A stretch of 64,000 nucleotides of DNA. It comes from Crocodylus rhombifer. Its lineage: Eukaryota > Chordata > Crocodylia > Crocodylidae. Below are positions 53,254-63,736 of the stretch, in pieces. Positions within the stretch are counted from its first letter, which is position 1, and the number at the start of each line of letters is the position of its first letter. Under the pieces are notes generated by a model, which had not been told where the DNA came from, made no database searches, and saw only the letters and a list, made by a program, of their open reading frames with translations. A program made the position numbers and the translations under genes. Where the stretch lies: assembly GCA_038503035.1 (NCBI GenBank), contig JAVSML010000993.1, positions 1-64,000 on the forward strand. Direction: 5' to 3'.

Positions 53254-54845
53254 GATTCATAGATGTTCGGGTCAGAAGGGACCTCAGTAGATCATCGAGT
53301 CCTACCCCCTGCCCTGGGCAGAAAAAAAGCACCAGGGTCAGATGACCCCAGCTAGGTTTTTGTCCAGTCTCCTCTTGAAGACCCCCAAGGTAAGGGAGAG
53401 CAACACCTCCCTTGGAAGCCCATTCCAGATTGCAACCCTACCTGTGAAGAAGTTCTTTCTAATGTCCAACCTAAATCTGCCCTGCATCAATTTGTGACCA
53501 TTGTTCCTAGTTACTCCAGGGGGTACCCTAGTAAATAAAGCATCTCCTATTCCCTGCTGGCTTCCCCTGATGAATTTATAGGCAGCCACAAGATCACCTC
53601 TCAGCCTTCTCTTGAAAAGACTGAAGAGATCTCGGTCCCTCAGTCTCTCCTCACAGGACGTTGCCTGCAGGCCTCTGATCATATGAGTGGCCCTCCTCTG
53701 AACCCTTTCAAGATTCTCTGCATCCCTCTTGAAGTGCGGTGCCTAGAACTGAACACAATACTCCAACTGTGGCCTAACCAGTGCTGCATAGAGGGGAAGC
53801 TTCACCTCCTTGGACCTGTATGCCATGCATCTGCCAATGCATGATAACGTGCGGTTAGCCTTGCCGATCACTTTGTCACATTGATGACTTATGTTCATCT
53901 TGGAGTCAACTATAATTCCAACATCCTTTTCTACTGCTGTGCTACTAAGAAGGTCACCCGCCAGCCTGTAAGTGTGTTGGTGGTTCTTTTTGCCCAGGTG
54001 CAGCACTTTGCACTTGTCTTTGTTGAAATAATTCCTATTTCATTCTGACTGTTTTTCCAACCTGTCCAGATCTGCCTGGATCCATTCCCTACCCTCTGGT
54101 GTGTTAACTTTGCCCCATAATTTCATATAATCTGCAAATTTCGGCAGAGTGCTCTCCACGCCCTCATCCAAGTCACTGATGAAGACATTAAATAGTACTG
54201 GTCTGAGGACCAAGACTTGTGGGACTCCATTGCCCCCATCTTTCAAGGTCAATATTGACACATCCACCACCACTCTGCATGCAACCCCTAAGCCAATTTG
54301 CCACCCACCTTACTGTGTAATCATGTACATCACAGCCTGTCAGTTTATTTACAAGAACAGAATGCAATACCATATCGAAGGCCTTTTTAAAGTCTAGGTA
54401 GATAACATCTACCTCGACTCCTGCATCTAAGCATTTTTTGACCTGGTCATAAAAGAAACAAGGTTAGTCAGGCAGGATCTACCTGCAATAAACCCATTCT
54501 GATTTCCTTTCAGTATTATTTCCACTGTTGGGCTCCCACAAATGTGATCCTTAATGATTTCTTCCAGAGTTTTCCCAAGGATGGAGGTGAGACTAACTGG
54601 CCTATAGTTTCCTGGTTCCGCCCTCTTCCACATCCTGAAAACAGAGACCACATTGTCCCTTTTCCAGTCCTCTGGGACCTGACTGGAGCACCATAAGTGC
54701 TCGAACAGCTATGCCAGCAGCTCTGCTGTGACAGTGGCCAATTCCTTCAGCACTCTTGGATCAAGTTCATCTGGACCCACTGATTTGAACGCATCCAGCC
54801 TCTCCAAGTGCCCCTTCACTAAGTCTGTGCTAACAGCTGATGGGC
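53254..54845 (-). mobile_element. CR1 LINE, antisense, longest copy in the window
   Basis: The 3' end is at the left (AGATTCATAGATGTTCGGG). Going up on the minus strand the pieces are in order. First is LRGDLVAAYKFIRGSQQG with [11 protein letters not shown] (53338-53682), then MLHLGKKNHQHTYRLAGDLL and '[10 protein letters not shown]' (53743-54006). Next is FISDLDEGVESTLPKFADYM (54040-54273, where FADY replaces the FADD-type catalytic box), then EPGNYRPVSLTSILGKTLEE and 'GFIAGRSCLTNL' (54427-54651). Last is 'LDAFKSVGPDELDPRVLKEL' (about 54709-54840). Most of the reverse transcriptase is present but broken by frameshifts and stops. The endonuclease end is missing and a GC-rich repeat abuts at 54845. 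Confidence 0.93.
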
Positions 54846-55190
54846 TGTTGACAAATAGGGGGTGCATGGAGGTGCACGTGCACCCCCTAAGAGTGCCAGT
54901 GCACCCCCTGATCAGCCACACACCACTTAGGTGATGGGAAGGGGGGCCAGTCAGGAGCGCTGGTGCCCCCCCTGCAAGTGCCGGCCAATCGCTGCAGCCC
55001 TCAGCTGGCAGCAGGCTCAGGTGGTCCAACCCAGGCTCCGGGGTGTTACCTCTCAGCTCCATGTTCTTGGGGAACCCTGACACAGGATGCAGACTGTCTG
55101 ACTCACAAAGAATCCCCGCCCCCGCTCCTCTACCTAAACAGAAACTGATTAAAATGCAGTGAGAGACACACCTAAAACCCTCCAGATAAG
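54846..55190. repeat. GTGCACGTGCACCCCC-type repeat, copy 1
   Basis: AGGTGCACGTGCACCCCCTAAG, 'GTGCACCCCCTGATCAGCCACACACCACTTAGGTGATGGG' match 62499-62600 closely and in order. Later sequence diverges. The leading 'ACAAATAGGGGGTGC' recalls hAT ends of the CAGTGGCGTAACTAGGGG type. It interrupts or truncates the CR1 copy at 53254-54845. Confidence 0.6.
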
Positions 55191-55194
55191 GGTG

Positions 55195-57140
55195 ACAAGA
55201 GTGAAACAACTGCCCTAGGTCTCATTTGCATCTGAGATGGGAACAGATGACCATTCATTTACATGAAAGATGGAGAACAGAAAGCCTGAAGCAGAGACCA
55301 CAGTAATTCTGGGATCAGAGAATCAGAGGAGCAGTGCATGATGGGGAATCTGTGCTTCAAATGCTAATCAACCCACACACCCAGCTCAGCATTTATCAGA
55401 CCAGTTCCAATCTGGATTTACAAAGGACTTCCCCCCACCCCCGCCACACAGACACCCACACACACACACCTCTAAGCAGAAGTAAAGTTTAATAGGCATC
55501 TTGGGCCGTACATTCCCTGGTCCCACTATGGGAGGCCTATTTAAGCTTAATTGGCTACAACTTGGTTGCCGGGTAAGGGAATGCTGAGGCAAGACACCCA
55601 GTCAGGGTTATGGGCAACATTTGAACAATGGTAAAGGGTTCATCACAGCGTCCAGCCCATTGGAGCCCTGACCACAAGTGTTGTCATACTTTTCCTGGGA
55701 CAACTGGTGGAAGTCCTCTCCACAAAAGGTTATGAACACTCCAATAATTGCCTTAAGTCAGTTAAAAGACTATAGTAAGATCTGGAAAAGTCATGTTAAG
55801 CTGAGGCTTGTTCATAACAAGTAAAAATCCAAAACCCTGATGCTGCAAGGTATCTGTTGTTTCTGAAGACACCAGGAGATATCCCATCAGTATATCTTCT
55901 ATGCATAGGAATGTCAAGATGGCTCCTAAGTATGTGTTTCCTGAGTATCAACCAGTTTCCTGAGATGTTCCAACCAGATAACCCCTTGTCAAGAGAAAAG
56001 ACAATCTGATGTACACTATTGAGAATGCTTCAAAGAAGCTGAACTGAGAGTATAAAAATGTGTAAAAGAAGCAGCAGTGTGTGTGCTGACACCACCCGCT
56101 TTCTTCTCAAAAGGCTGCAGGAGGTAGATCGTCTCCCTTCAAGGATCTTGCTGAGAACTTTAACCCATCAGCTTTGCAACCTGAGTGCCTTGGACTGGTG
56201 AGATTCCAGCTCTCTCTCTCTTCCCTGTTCTCTCTAAGCATAGATTTCTGAACCTGAACTGTATTAGTTAAGCTTGTGCTAAGTTTCCCCAAATACTTAG
56301 TGAAACCAGCGTAATACTGTAACTGTTTGTGTTTGTTTTTCCTTTGCATATCTATTACTGCTAGTGTCATTATATATTGCATATACTTAGCAATAAATAA
56401 CTTTGATAGTCAAACTGATGGCAACTGGGTATATTTTTCCTTCTCTACTTCTCCTTTCCCACTTGCTCTGCAGCAATGCTTCTTTTATCTAAGCTAAAGA
56501 TCCCTGTGAAGCTCAAAAGTCCGGGGGGGAGGGGCTGCTCTTCAAAAGGCTAAAAGGTTGGGATGTGCTGAGTTTGAAACACATAAGGGGATCAGCTTGT
56601 ACAGGCTGATTGACCCAGTTTGGCTCAGACATGCCCTAATGAACTGAATGCTGGCCCACAAGGGTGTCAGCTGGACACCCAGACAGATTCAGAGGTATTC
56701 TGTTTAACTGTGTGCTTGTGTCTGACTGTAGTTATTGTTGCTCTGATGAACTGATTCTTGGTATATGAGGGTGTCAGCCTGTCCATGCTTATCAACCCGG
56801 CCAGGTCTGGTGTGTCACATTAATCTGTGTGTGTTTGTGTGTATGACTGATTTGGGGACTGGAGGAACCCAGCCCCACTGAACTGAGTCCTGCAAGATAG
56901 TTCCATTGGGGGTGAAGGCTTGCAGAAGGAAGAGATACAGCTCCGTGTAGAAACACAAGTAACACAAGCAGCACATTAATAGAATTACCAAGACCCTAGC
57001 CCTAATAAATGAGCATACCCCAAAGTAGCGGGCAAATCTGGTAATGGGGGGTGCCATCAGGCTGGCTAGGGCATGACCCCCATGTGGCTGACTCCCTGAA
57101 GCCTGCTTCCAACCCAGGTCTACTCCATCCCAGCTCAAAC
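55195..57140 (+). mobile_element. LTR-like retroelement region
   Basis: A promoter-like GAGAGTATAAAAATG at 56046 is followed by a transcribed-region style leader, then GCAATAAATAAC at 56390 (AATAAA poly(A) signal) and a T-rich stretch. That order (TATA, about 340 bp, AATAAA) is typical of an LTR. Downstream, imperfect repeats of 'GTGTCAGCYTGTMCA..CTTATCAACCCGG/CTGATTGACCC' lie at 56587-56690 and 56768-56810. No gag, pol or env frame is seen, so it is non-coding. Termini are uncertain. Confidence 0.45.
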
Positions 57141-57144
57141 TGCT

Positions 57145-57465
57145 GTGGTCTGGTCACCATCCACATATGCATTTCTGTGCAGTAAATGACTCTGCCATAA
57201 GAGAGTACTGTCCCCAAAAGATAGTACTAATAGATAGCTGTAAGATAGCTGTCCCTTGAAAGCCTTGGAATGATAACATCAGCAATGTCTTTAGAAAATC
57301 TTCCATATCAGTTGAACAGAAGAATAAATGCCAACATTCTGGGTCAGGCAAACACCACCAACATTAAAGCATGTTTTGAAGATAACAGAGCTTTTGGATA
57401 GCACATGTCATAAGGATGCCTGGCAACTGGTTCCCAAAATAGGTCCTACATTCCCAACTTACCAA
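57145..57465. other. Unassigned spacer
   Basis: No element or coding frame can be supported. Confidence 0.35.
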
Positions 57466-57469
57466 TGGT

Positions 57470-58690
57470 CATTCCTCTAGAGGTGGGCAGAAGAAGAAAC
57501 TGAAGGACACTGTCCCAGGAAGTGGGGTAATGCAGGAAACTTACCTGCAGGCTTGAACGACACACATGGGGAACAGCAGGAGGAACCCACGTGGCTCGTA
57601 AGCCGCCTCTTTGTACAGCTGCAGCCGGCTAAAAATGGCGGCGGCCGGAGCAGGAGGGGCAGATGGCCCAAGATTGGAGCGGCTGCAGGGATCACTGCAA
57701 GGGCAAGCCTCGCAACGATCAGCAACCCCAGGAAAGCAAGCCAGGTGGCAGTAGTCACCGCTGGAGGAACGAGCCGGGTGGCAGCAGTCACCACCGGAAA
57801 AATAAGCCGGGCTGCAGCAGCCACTGCCAGAACAGCGGGCCAAGCGGCAGCATACACCGCCGGAGGAGTGAGCCAGCCTGCTGCAGACGTCCTTGGGAAA
57901 GCAAATTGTGCGGACGCAGCCACCGCCGGAAGAGCCAGCCACAAGGAAAGTCCATGAGGAAACTGGTGAGCCAGAGCCGGGGCGGTTGGAGGGCTGAAGG
58001 CCTCGACACAGATGCTTCAAGCCGAAAGTTGAATGGTGGGTTGGTAGGATGGAGGACGGCTCATTGGGAAGCGAGCTCCAGTGACGACCCAGACGAGGGG
58101 TCATGGGCAGGACCGGGTCACGGACAAGGTCCGGGAGGCCCAGCGGATATAGCCTAAACCCGTAGCCAAGCAGGGAGAGTCACAGGGTGAGCGAAATGAG
58201 CACTGAGTCTAGGTAGTTGTGGAAGAAGGCCCCTGAGTGGGGAAGCCAGAGAGAGGGCACTTGGGTGCAGGGTATAAGGAAGATAGGGGTAGTTCCCGGG
58301 AAGAAGCATTTCATGGAATGGGTGTGTAAGTTGACACCAGGCTGGTGTGTGACCCCATCCTGATGACGTGTGGGTGTGCATGGTGGGAGAACATGCTCCA
58401 TCGAAGATCCACATCAAGGGGACCCATCAAGGTGGTGGTGAGGCCGGGGTGTAGGGATGGTGGAGCCCTGTGAATCCGCCAGGTCAGACCCAGGCAACAA
58501 GGAACCTAACAGCTGACCCCGCCCATTGTGGAATGTCAAGATGTGGCAGGAGACTGCGGGACCAGCAACACGGGAGGAAAGAATGACCTCGCAGTTCCTG
58601 AGGGTCCGGACAAGACATCAGATAAGAGGGGAAACCCAAGCCACCACCCAGCGGCTAGGGAAAGCCTGGCGGTGACAGACACCTTGAAGG
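57470..58690 (+). mobile_element. GC/CpG-rich segment, probable LINE 5' region, copy 2
   Basis: Related to 40840-41660 by collinear phrases (AATGGCGG.., AGGAGGGGCAGATGG, ACTTACCTGCAGG, AAGAAGGCCCC, GGGGTGTAGGGATGGTGGAGCCCT). It contains a 33-bp minisatellite at 57674-57937. Long frames on both strands (134-187 codons) arise because 33 bp is a multiple of three and the array lacks stops; none shows a conserved domain. A 5' untranslated or ORF1-like region of a LINE is my preferred reading. Confidence 0.5.
57674..57937 (+). repeat. 33-bp minisatellite, eight units
   Basis: Eight successive 33-bp units with starts at 57674, 57707, 57740, 57773, 57806, 57839, 57872 and 57905, with no indel. The typical unit begins GCCGGGTGGCAGCAGTCACC and ends in CCGGA plus a short variable tail. 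Translated in the 57553 frame it gives 11-residue repeats such as SQVAVVTAGGT and SRVAAVTTGKI. The units differ by 20-50%, so the array is old. Confidence 0.9.
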
Positions 58691-58699
58691 CCAGTCTAA

Positions 58700-59010
58700 A
58701 GAAATGAAATATTAACATCAATACTTGGGAGATTCAAGCACTGAATTGTCTCCAGTGGCACTGTGAAGTACATCAAGGCATCAACCATTTCAAACAAACT
58801 CACATCACTATGGAGGCAAATAGGAAGAGCTGTGACCCAACATCACCAGGATCCATTCCTTCATTGTATGCCATGTCTGCAGTCAAATATGCATATCTCA
58901 GCCTGATCTCTTTATCCATCTCCAGACTCAACAATGAGTTCCCTATCTACTGGAAGACTGTCACGCTTATATGAAGGGACTACCACCACTAAAGATAACA
59001 ACACTGACCT
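58700..59010 (+). mobile_element. Possible L2-like reverse transcriptase fragment
   Basis: One plus-strand frame reads 'DPTSPGSIPSLYAMSAVKYA' then YLSLISLSISRLNNEFPIYW then KTVTLI. The spacing of DP, P, L..S, P and WK resembles the N-terminal finger region of L2/CR1 reverse transcriptases (DP..P..L......LINLSL..G..P..WK.A.V.P). It breaks right after. Weak evidence. Confidence 0.3.
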
Positions 59011-59139
59011 AAGTACATTAGAACAAGAAAAACAAACTGGGAAGTTAACAATGACCTTTGTAGCATAGGCATATGCATCAAAGGTCCTGGTGACCTTTCA
59101 CACTTACACCATGATCCAGAAGGATTGCCGGTTGCTTTC

Positions 59140-59178
59140 TGTACATGTCTTCTATACATGCCTACTATACATGTCTTA
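59140..59178 (+). repeat. 13-bp tandem repeat, three units
   Basis: TGTACATGTCTTC, TATACATGCCTAC and TATACATGTCTTA lie in tandem. Confidence 0.8.
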
Positions 59179-59179
59179 A

Positions 59180-60560
59180 GTAGGGATGCTGATTTTCTGC
59201 CCAGAACAGCAGCAATGGTATTTCTATTTGGGCATCCCTGAGGGAGTCACTTGACTTCATGGCTCATTATATAATCTGTTTGGTTCCTCTTAATTGCTCT
59301 TTCCTCAATAAAATGTTAATGACCCACTCACCATTTTAAGGGACTTCATGTTCCACTAATCAACCTATCCCTCCTTTAGCATTTTTACTGAAGTAGTTGT
59401 AATTTAGCTTCTCCTGGTCTCTCTTCTCTTATTTTACAGCCCTAAAGACCCTTTTAGCTGTTTTCAAAATCCTAGATCAGCCCATGGAGTCCAGTCTTCA
59501 GCAGTAGCTACAATTTAAGCTTTTGGCTAAAAAGCCAAGAGCTGCTGACAGGGTTAAAACTGTAGCTTTTGTCTGAGTAGGAAAGGAAGGGTGAGTAAGC
59601 TGCATATTAGTCTCTGTTTCGGCTGTATTCAACCACAAATCTGGAAAAACCTTTTTCTGTAAGCATAAGCAGCGTATGGTATGCAAGCAAATATGATGAT
59701 ATACTGTACTGACAGTATCAAAGAGCACTGTCTGCCATCCATAAGCTTTAGCCTCAACTAGTCATTGCTTGGCATTAAATCACTTCTAACTGCTTTGCCA
59801 AGGGTTAATTCTGGGTAGTCTCTCACTGAGGGTTGGTTGGTTGGTTTTTTTTTTGGGGGGGGGGGTTGTTTTGTTTTGTTTTTGTCTGAAATATCATCCA
59901 CAATATATCCTCTTGTCAGAAAATTTGGTCCGTATCTTCACTTTCTTTATATATTCTCATTTCAAAATATTTCTCTTTCACTCTTCATAGAGTGCATTAT
60001 TTCTCACATTTCTTTAAAACAATTTCATAGTTACACTCCTTTACCTGAGTGAGTTAACTGAAAACTAGTAATTACATCAAGTGCTTCAGCTACTGTCAGA
60101 AATAAACTCTCTCATGATTGTCTTCCTTTGTCTTCCCTTGCTTCAGGACACAGAACATAGTGCTGTTTAAAATCTTTCCATGCTATTGTCCCCCAATTTA
60201 CTAGAGAATTTCAATTTTAACTATTTAATTCTTCTACTCAAGTTATTTCTTAGCTCATTTTATTCCTGATACACTACATTGTTTAGCAACCACTCAGAAC
60301 CAAAGAGTTCAGCTGAAGTTTGCTTCATTCTCCATTTGAGTTTTAACTGGTCAGCATTGGGTCATATGAGCCTCTACACACAACACAACACAACACCCAG
60401 TTCTAACTGGCTCATACCAGGGCCTTTTAAAGGTGTTATTTCCCACAACACTTTTGTTTTAAGTGATTTTTTTTTTGGTATGGATAATAGACATAATTTC
60501 TACCATCAACTTAGTTTTTAAGAGCTAAATATAGATCCATTTTTTTTTTAGCTGATGTAA
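59180..60560. other. AT-rich spacer with simple-sequence tracts
   Basis: (GGTT)n, T10G11 and (GTTTT)n at 59832-59885, and an ACACA-type repeat at 60375-60396. No gene or named element was recognised. Confidence 0.5.
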
Positions 60561-60569
60561 AACTATAGA

Positions 60570-61288
60570 ATGGGAAACTCCCTTCTTGAGAGCACAAAGG
60601 CAGACAGGGATCTTGGAGTCATTGTTGACTCCAAGATGAACATGGGCTGACAATGCGAGGTCTCGGTCAGGAGGGCTAACCGGACCTTGTCGTGCATCCA
60701 CAGGTGCATCTCAAGTAGAGCCAGGGAGGTGATCCTCCCCCTCTGTGTGACGCTGGTCAGGCCACAGCTGGAGTACTGCGTCCAGTTCTGTGCGCCCCAT
60801 TTCAGGAGGGATGTGGACAACATTGAAAGGGTCCAGAGGAGGGCCGCACACATGATCCGGGGACAACAGGGCAGACCCTACATTGAAAGACTGCAGGACC
60901 TAAACCTGTTCAGCCTTCACAAGAGAAGGCTGAGGGGGGACCTGGTGACTGTCTATAAACTCACTAGGGGGGACCAGAAGGGTTTAGGGGAGACACTGTT
61001 TCCCCTAGCGCCCCCTGGCATGACAAGGAACAACGGACACAAATTATTAGAGAGTAGGTTTAGATTAGACATCCTCAAGAACTACTTCACAGTTAGGGTG
61101 GCTAGGAGCTGGAACCAACTTCCTAGGGAAGGCTCCTACCCTGGGGATCTTTAAGAAGAGGCTTGATGCCTACCTGGCTGGACTCATCTGAATCCAGTCT
61201 TTTTCTCCCACCCAGGCGGGGGGGTCGGGCTTGAAGATCTACAAGGTCCCTTCCGACCCTACTTCTATGATTCTATGATTCTATGAAT
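60570..61288 (+). mobile_element. CR1 LINE 3' part, sense
   Basis: The region starts near GGGAAACTCCCTTCTTGAGAG. The open frame at 60687-61154 (155 codons) reads [98 protein letters not shown]. The last domain is thus nearly intact. It ends with three ATTCTATG/TTCTATGA units (61263-61287). The copy is 5'-truncated upstream of the 'LGVIVDSKMNM' region and is a subfamily distinct from 8905 and 32426. Confidence 0.92.
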
Positions 61289-61289
61289 T

Positions 61290-62450
61290 ACTGACTTCAA
61301 TGCCAAGGTGGAGGTGTAAATATTGTTCCCAAGCTATTCTTATATTAGCACTTCACACCTCAATGCAAATTAAATTTGTATCAAGTTTGACAGAAATTGA
61401 GTTAAAATTTGAATCAATTTACCAACAGGAAGGAATTAGAAAAGAAAATCCGTAATGCATACTATTTAATATAATTGCAGTCATGCCTCATATGAAACCT
61501 TTTAATTTTGTACATATGTATTTTCAGATATGCACTCCAATACAGGGCTTTAAACTGGATCTAAAGCTCTCCCCTGACAGCATATTGACATCAGCAGATT
61601 TGCATGCATACATCCCAAAACAGGATTTAAATGTTTTTAAAGTGCCAAGCTACAGTATTTATGTTTTAAATCACTTTACTGTGCATATAGCAGTCTTTAT
61701 TTTGCGCAAAAACATAATTTTAGTGGCAGCTCCATGTTGTAGTCTGATAAGGTTCCAAATATAAGGTCTGATTTGAAATCCATTATGTTCTCTACATTAT
61801 ACTGCATTTTTAACAAGGTCTAAACACTCATTCAGAGCCGGACTATTGAATAATGCATGTTTCAAAAAGCCTGCCATAGAATATTTACATGACAGTGGCT
61901 AACAACTCATATCAAGCAAGCACTCTGCATTTTTAGAAGTCTGTGACACATAGACAATCTGCAATAGTTTTGAAATTGCCTTCATGGGCAATCTTCTGAA
62001 CAAATTTAGTTTTGTCATGTCACTTTTTCCTTTTTTTTAAATTTTTTTGTTGCCTTTTTTGCTTTTTCTCCATATTTCAACTAAGGACACATGAAGCATT
62101 TACCATGAGTTAAATAAAAGCACGAAATTATACTTGGTCAGCTGCTTTATTGGAACTGCCTTTCTTCATGCATTGTTACCTCACGTAACTGAAAGCTCAC
62201 CAATGAAGCTACTGTGAGTTGGCCCAGTGAATGAGGAGTAACTCACGTGTTAGCTTTCACTGTGTGTTAACTTATACAGTAAGTTATTGTGTGTTAGCTG
62301 CAGGTAAAAACCTGCACACAGACAGACACCACAGAGTAGCTGAGCCATACTAAATCCCTATAGTAATGACTTTGTATGCTCATACCCTTGTTTAGGTAAA
62401 AACAAGGAAGTTAAGTAAGATTAAAGTATGTTAAAAGTCTTATTTAACCC
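61290..62450. other. Unassigned AT-rich spacer
   Basis: A 93-codon frame (61483-61764) has no motif. At 62160-62310 'GTGAGTTGG..TAACTCACG' and repeated GTGTGTTA phrases suggest a decayed small element. Confidence 0.4.
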
Positions 62451-62453
62451 AAC

Positions 62454-62454
<1 letters not shown>

Positions 62455-62498
<44 letters not shown>
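62455..62498 (+). repeat. (GA)n then (TG)n microsatellite
   Basis: GAGAAAGAGAGAGA... runs for about 33 bp, followed by TGTGTGTG. Confidence 0.95.
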
Positions 62499-62499
<1 letters not shown>

Positions 62500-62765
62500 A
62501 GTGGCAATGAGTAGGGGGTGCACGTGCACCCCCTGAGAGCACTGGTGCATCCCCTGACAAGCCACACTCCCCACTTAGGCAATGGGTGGGGGAGCAGGTG
62601 GGAGTGCTGGTACCCCCCTGTGAGCGCCAGCTGGGGAGTGGGGGTGCCAAGTGAAGTACTGCTGGCACTTTCGGGAGGATCGTGGCCGCTTCCCAGTTGG
62701 CATGTTCAGCCGCAGGGGGACCTCCCCCTGGCCCCAGTCAACAAGATTGGCCGCAGGGGGACCCA
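62499..62765. mobile_element. GTGCACGTGCACCCCC-type repeat, copy 2 (hAT-like left end)
   Basis: It starts CAGTGGCAATGAGTAGGGGG, similar to the hAT ends CAGTGGTGTAAC seen at 10317. The perfect 20-bp palindrome GGGGGTGCACGTGCACCCCC lies at 62514-62533, and GCCGCAGGGGGACC occurs twice (62710 and 62750). It shares its first ~100 bp with 54846-54960. A target duplication cannot be judged because the left flank is a TG repeat. Confidence 0.55.
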
Positions 62766-62769
62766 TGTA

Positions 62770-63735
62770 TGTGTGCATATATATATATTTCATTTACAAC
62801 TATTGATCCAAGCTCTTTTTTTTTTTAACCACATTAATCATTCTCTTGTCTCTCTCTGAATGCATCCTCCTTAACTATTATGCTCCTGACTTAGAAGTCT
62901 ACCACAGGAAAGGTCAATGATTCTCCAGCCCTCAGTCTGGATCCCTGGGAGCACGTCCACACTGCCTCTATAGTGAGCCCAAGAGCAGCACCAAGAAGCA
63001 TGCCCTTCCTACTTGCTCCCATTCAGCATGTAACAAAATCCAGAAATTAAACAGATCAGTCACTTCAGCATAGCTCAGAGCCCATGCCAAGTACAACTGA
63101 GATACGGAGCCTGAGAGCAGCTCTGGGTATGTGCTCAGGATACATTGCATTATTTCTGTGTTTTGGCACAGGCTGCGTTAACCTAAGTGGGCATGGCATG
63201 CTTCTCAGTGGTGCATCCAGGCTCAACCCAGAGCAGCATATACATGTGCTGATAGCACTCTCATTTCCCAACTGTGGTACGTCCAGAGGCCCAAATGCTT
63301 TCAGCTGCTCCTTTGAATCTTCTCTTTGGAGAAAGGACCAGTGAGGGATTCAAATTTGCTTCCTCAGAACAGAATAGTATTCAATCTTGGTAAGAGTCAA
63401 AACATAACTAGAAAAAGGGCGATTCACACAACAAATTGGTAACATTCCCTATCTTTGCTAATAGAATCTGCCTAACAACTTAAGCAGCTCTAGCTACTAT
63501 CCTTGCAGGTTCTCTTTGTTAGTCTCCTCCCCTCAAGCCATACCCTGACAGTACGTTCTTCCTGTTCTTTATAGAGAGACTTTTTATTAATTCCAAAGCT
63601 CTGTGTTTTAGGTTTCCCACCTACATTGCCGGAGGCCCCTGGTGCTAAGCCAGGTTGTTTAAACCAAAATATCCAGGAGCTAAACTTCAAAGGTATTGAC
63701 CCCTTTATTATCTTGTTGAGAAATGGCGATTGAGT
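62770..63735. other. Unassigned spacer
   Basis: No element or coding frame can be supported. Confidence 0.4.
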
Positions 63736-63736
63736 T

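Noticed and set aside
55552..56819. Definite LTR with TTAAT target duplication
   Set aside because: The termini do not form the usual short inverted match and a 5-bp A/T-rich match is easily found by chance, so it is only reported as a possibility.
57541..58104. 187-codon minus-strand and 164-codon plus-strand frames as genes
   Set aside because: They overlap in several frames over a GC-rich 33-bp tandem array, have no conserved domain, and the segment has a related copy at 40840-41660.
62491..62773. 8-bp target duplication TGTGTGTG/TATGTGTG around the repeat at 62499
   Set aside because: The left flank is a TG microsatellite, so a 7-of-8 match has no weight.
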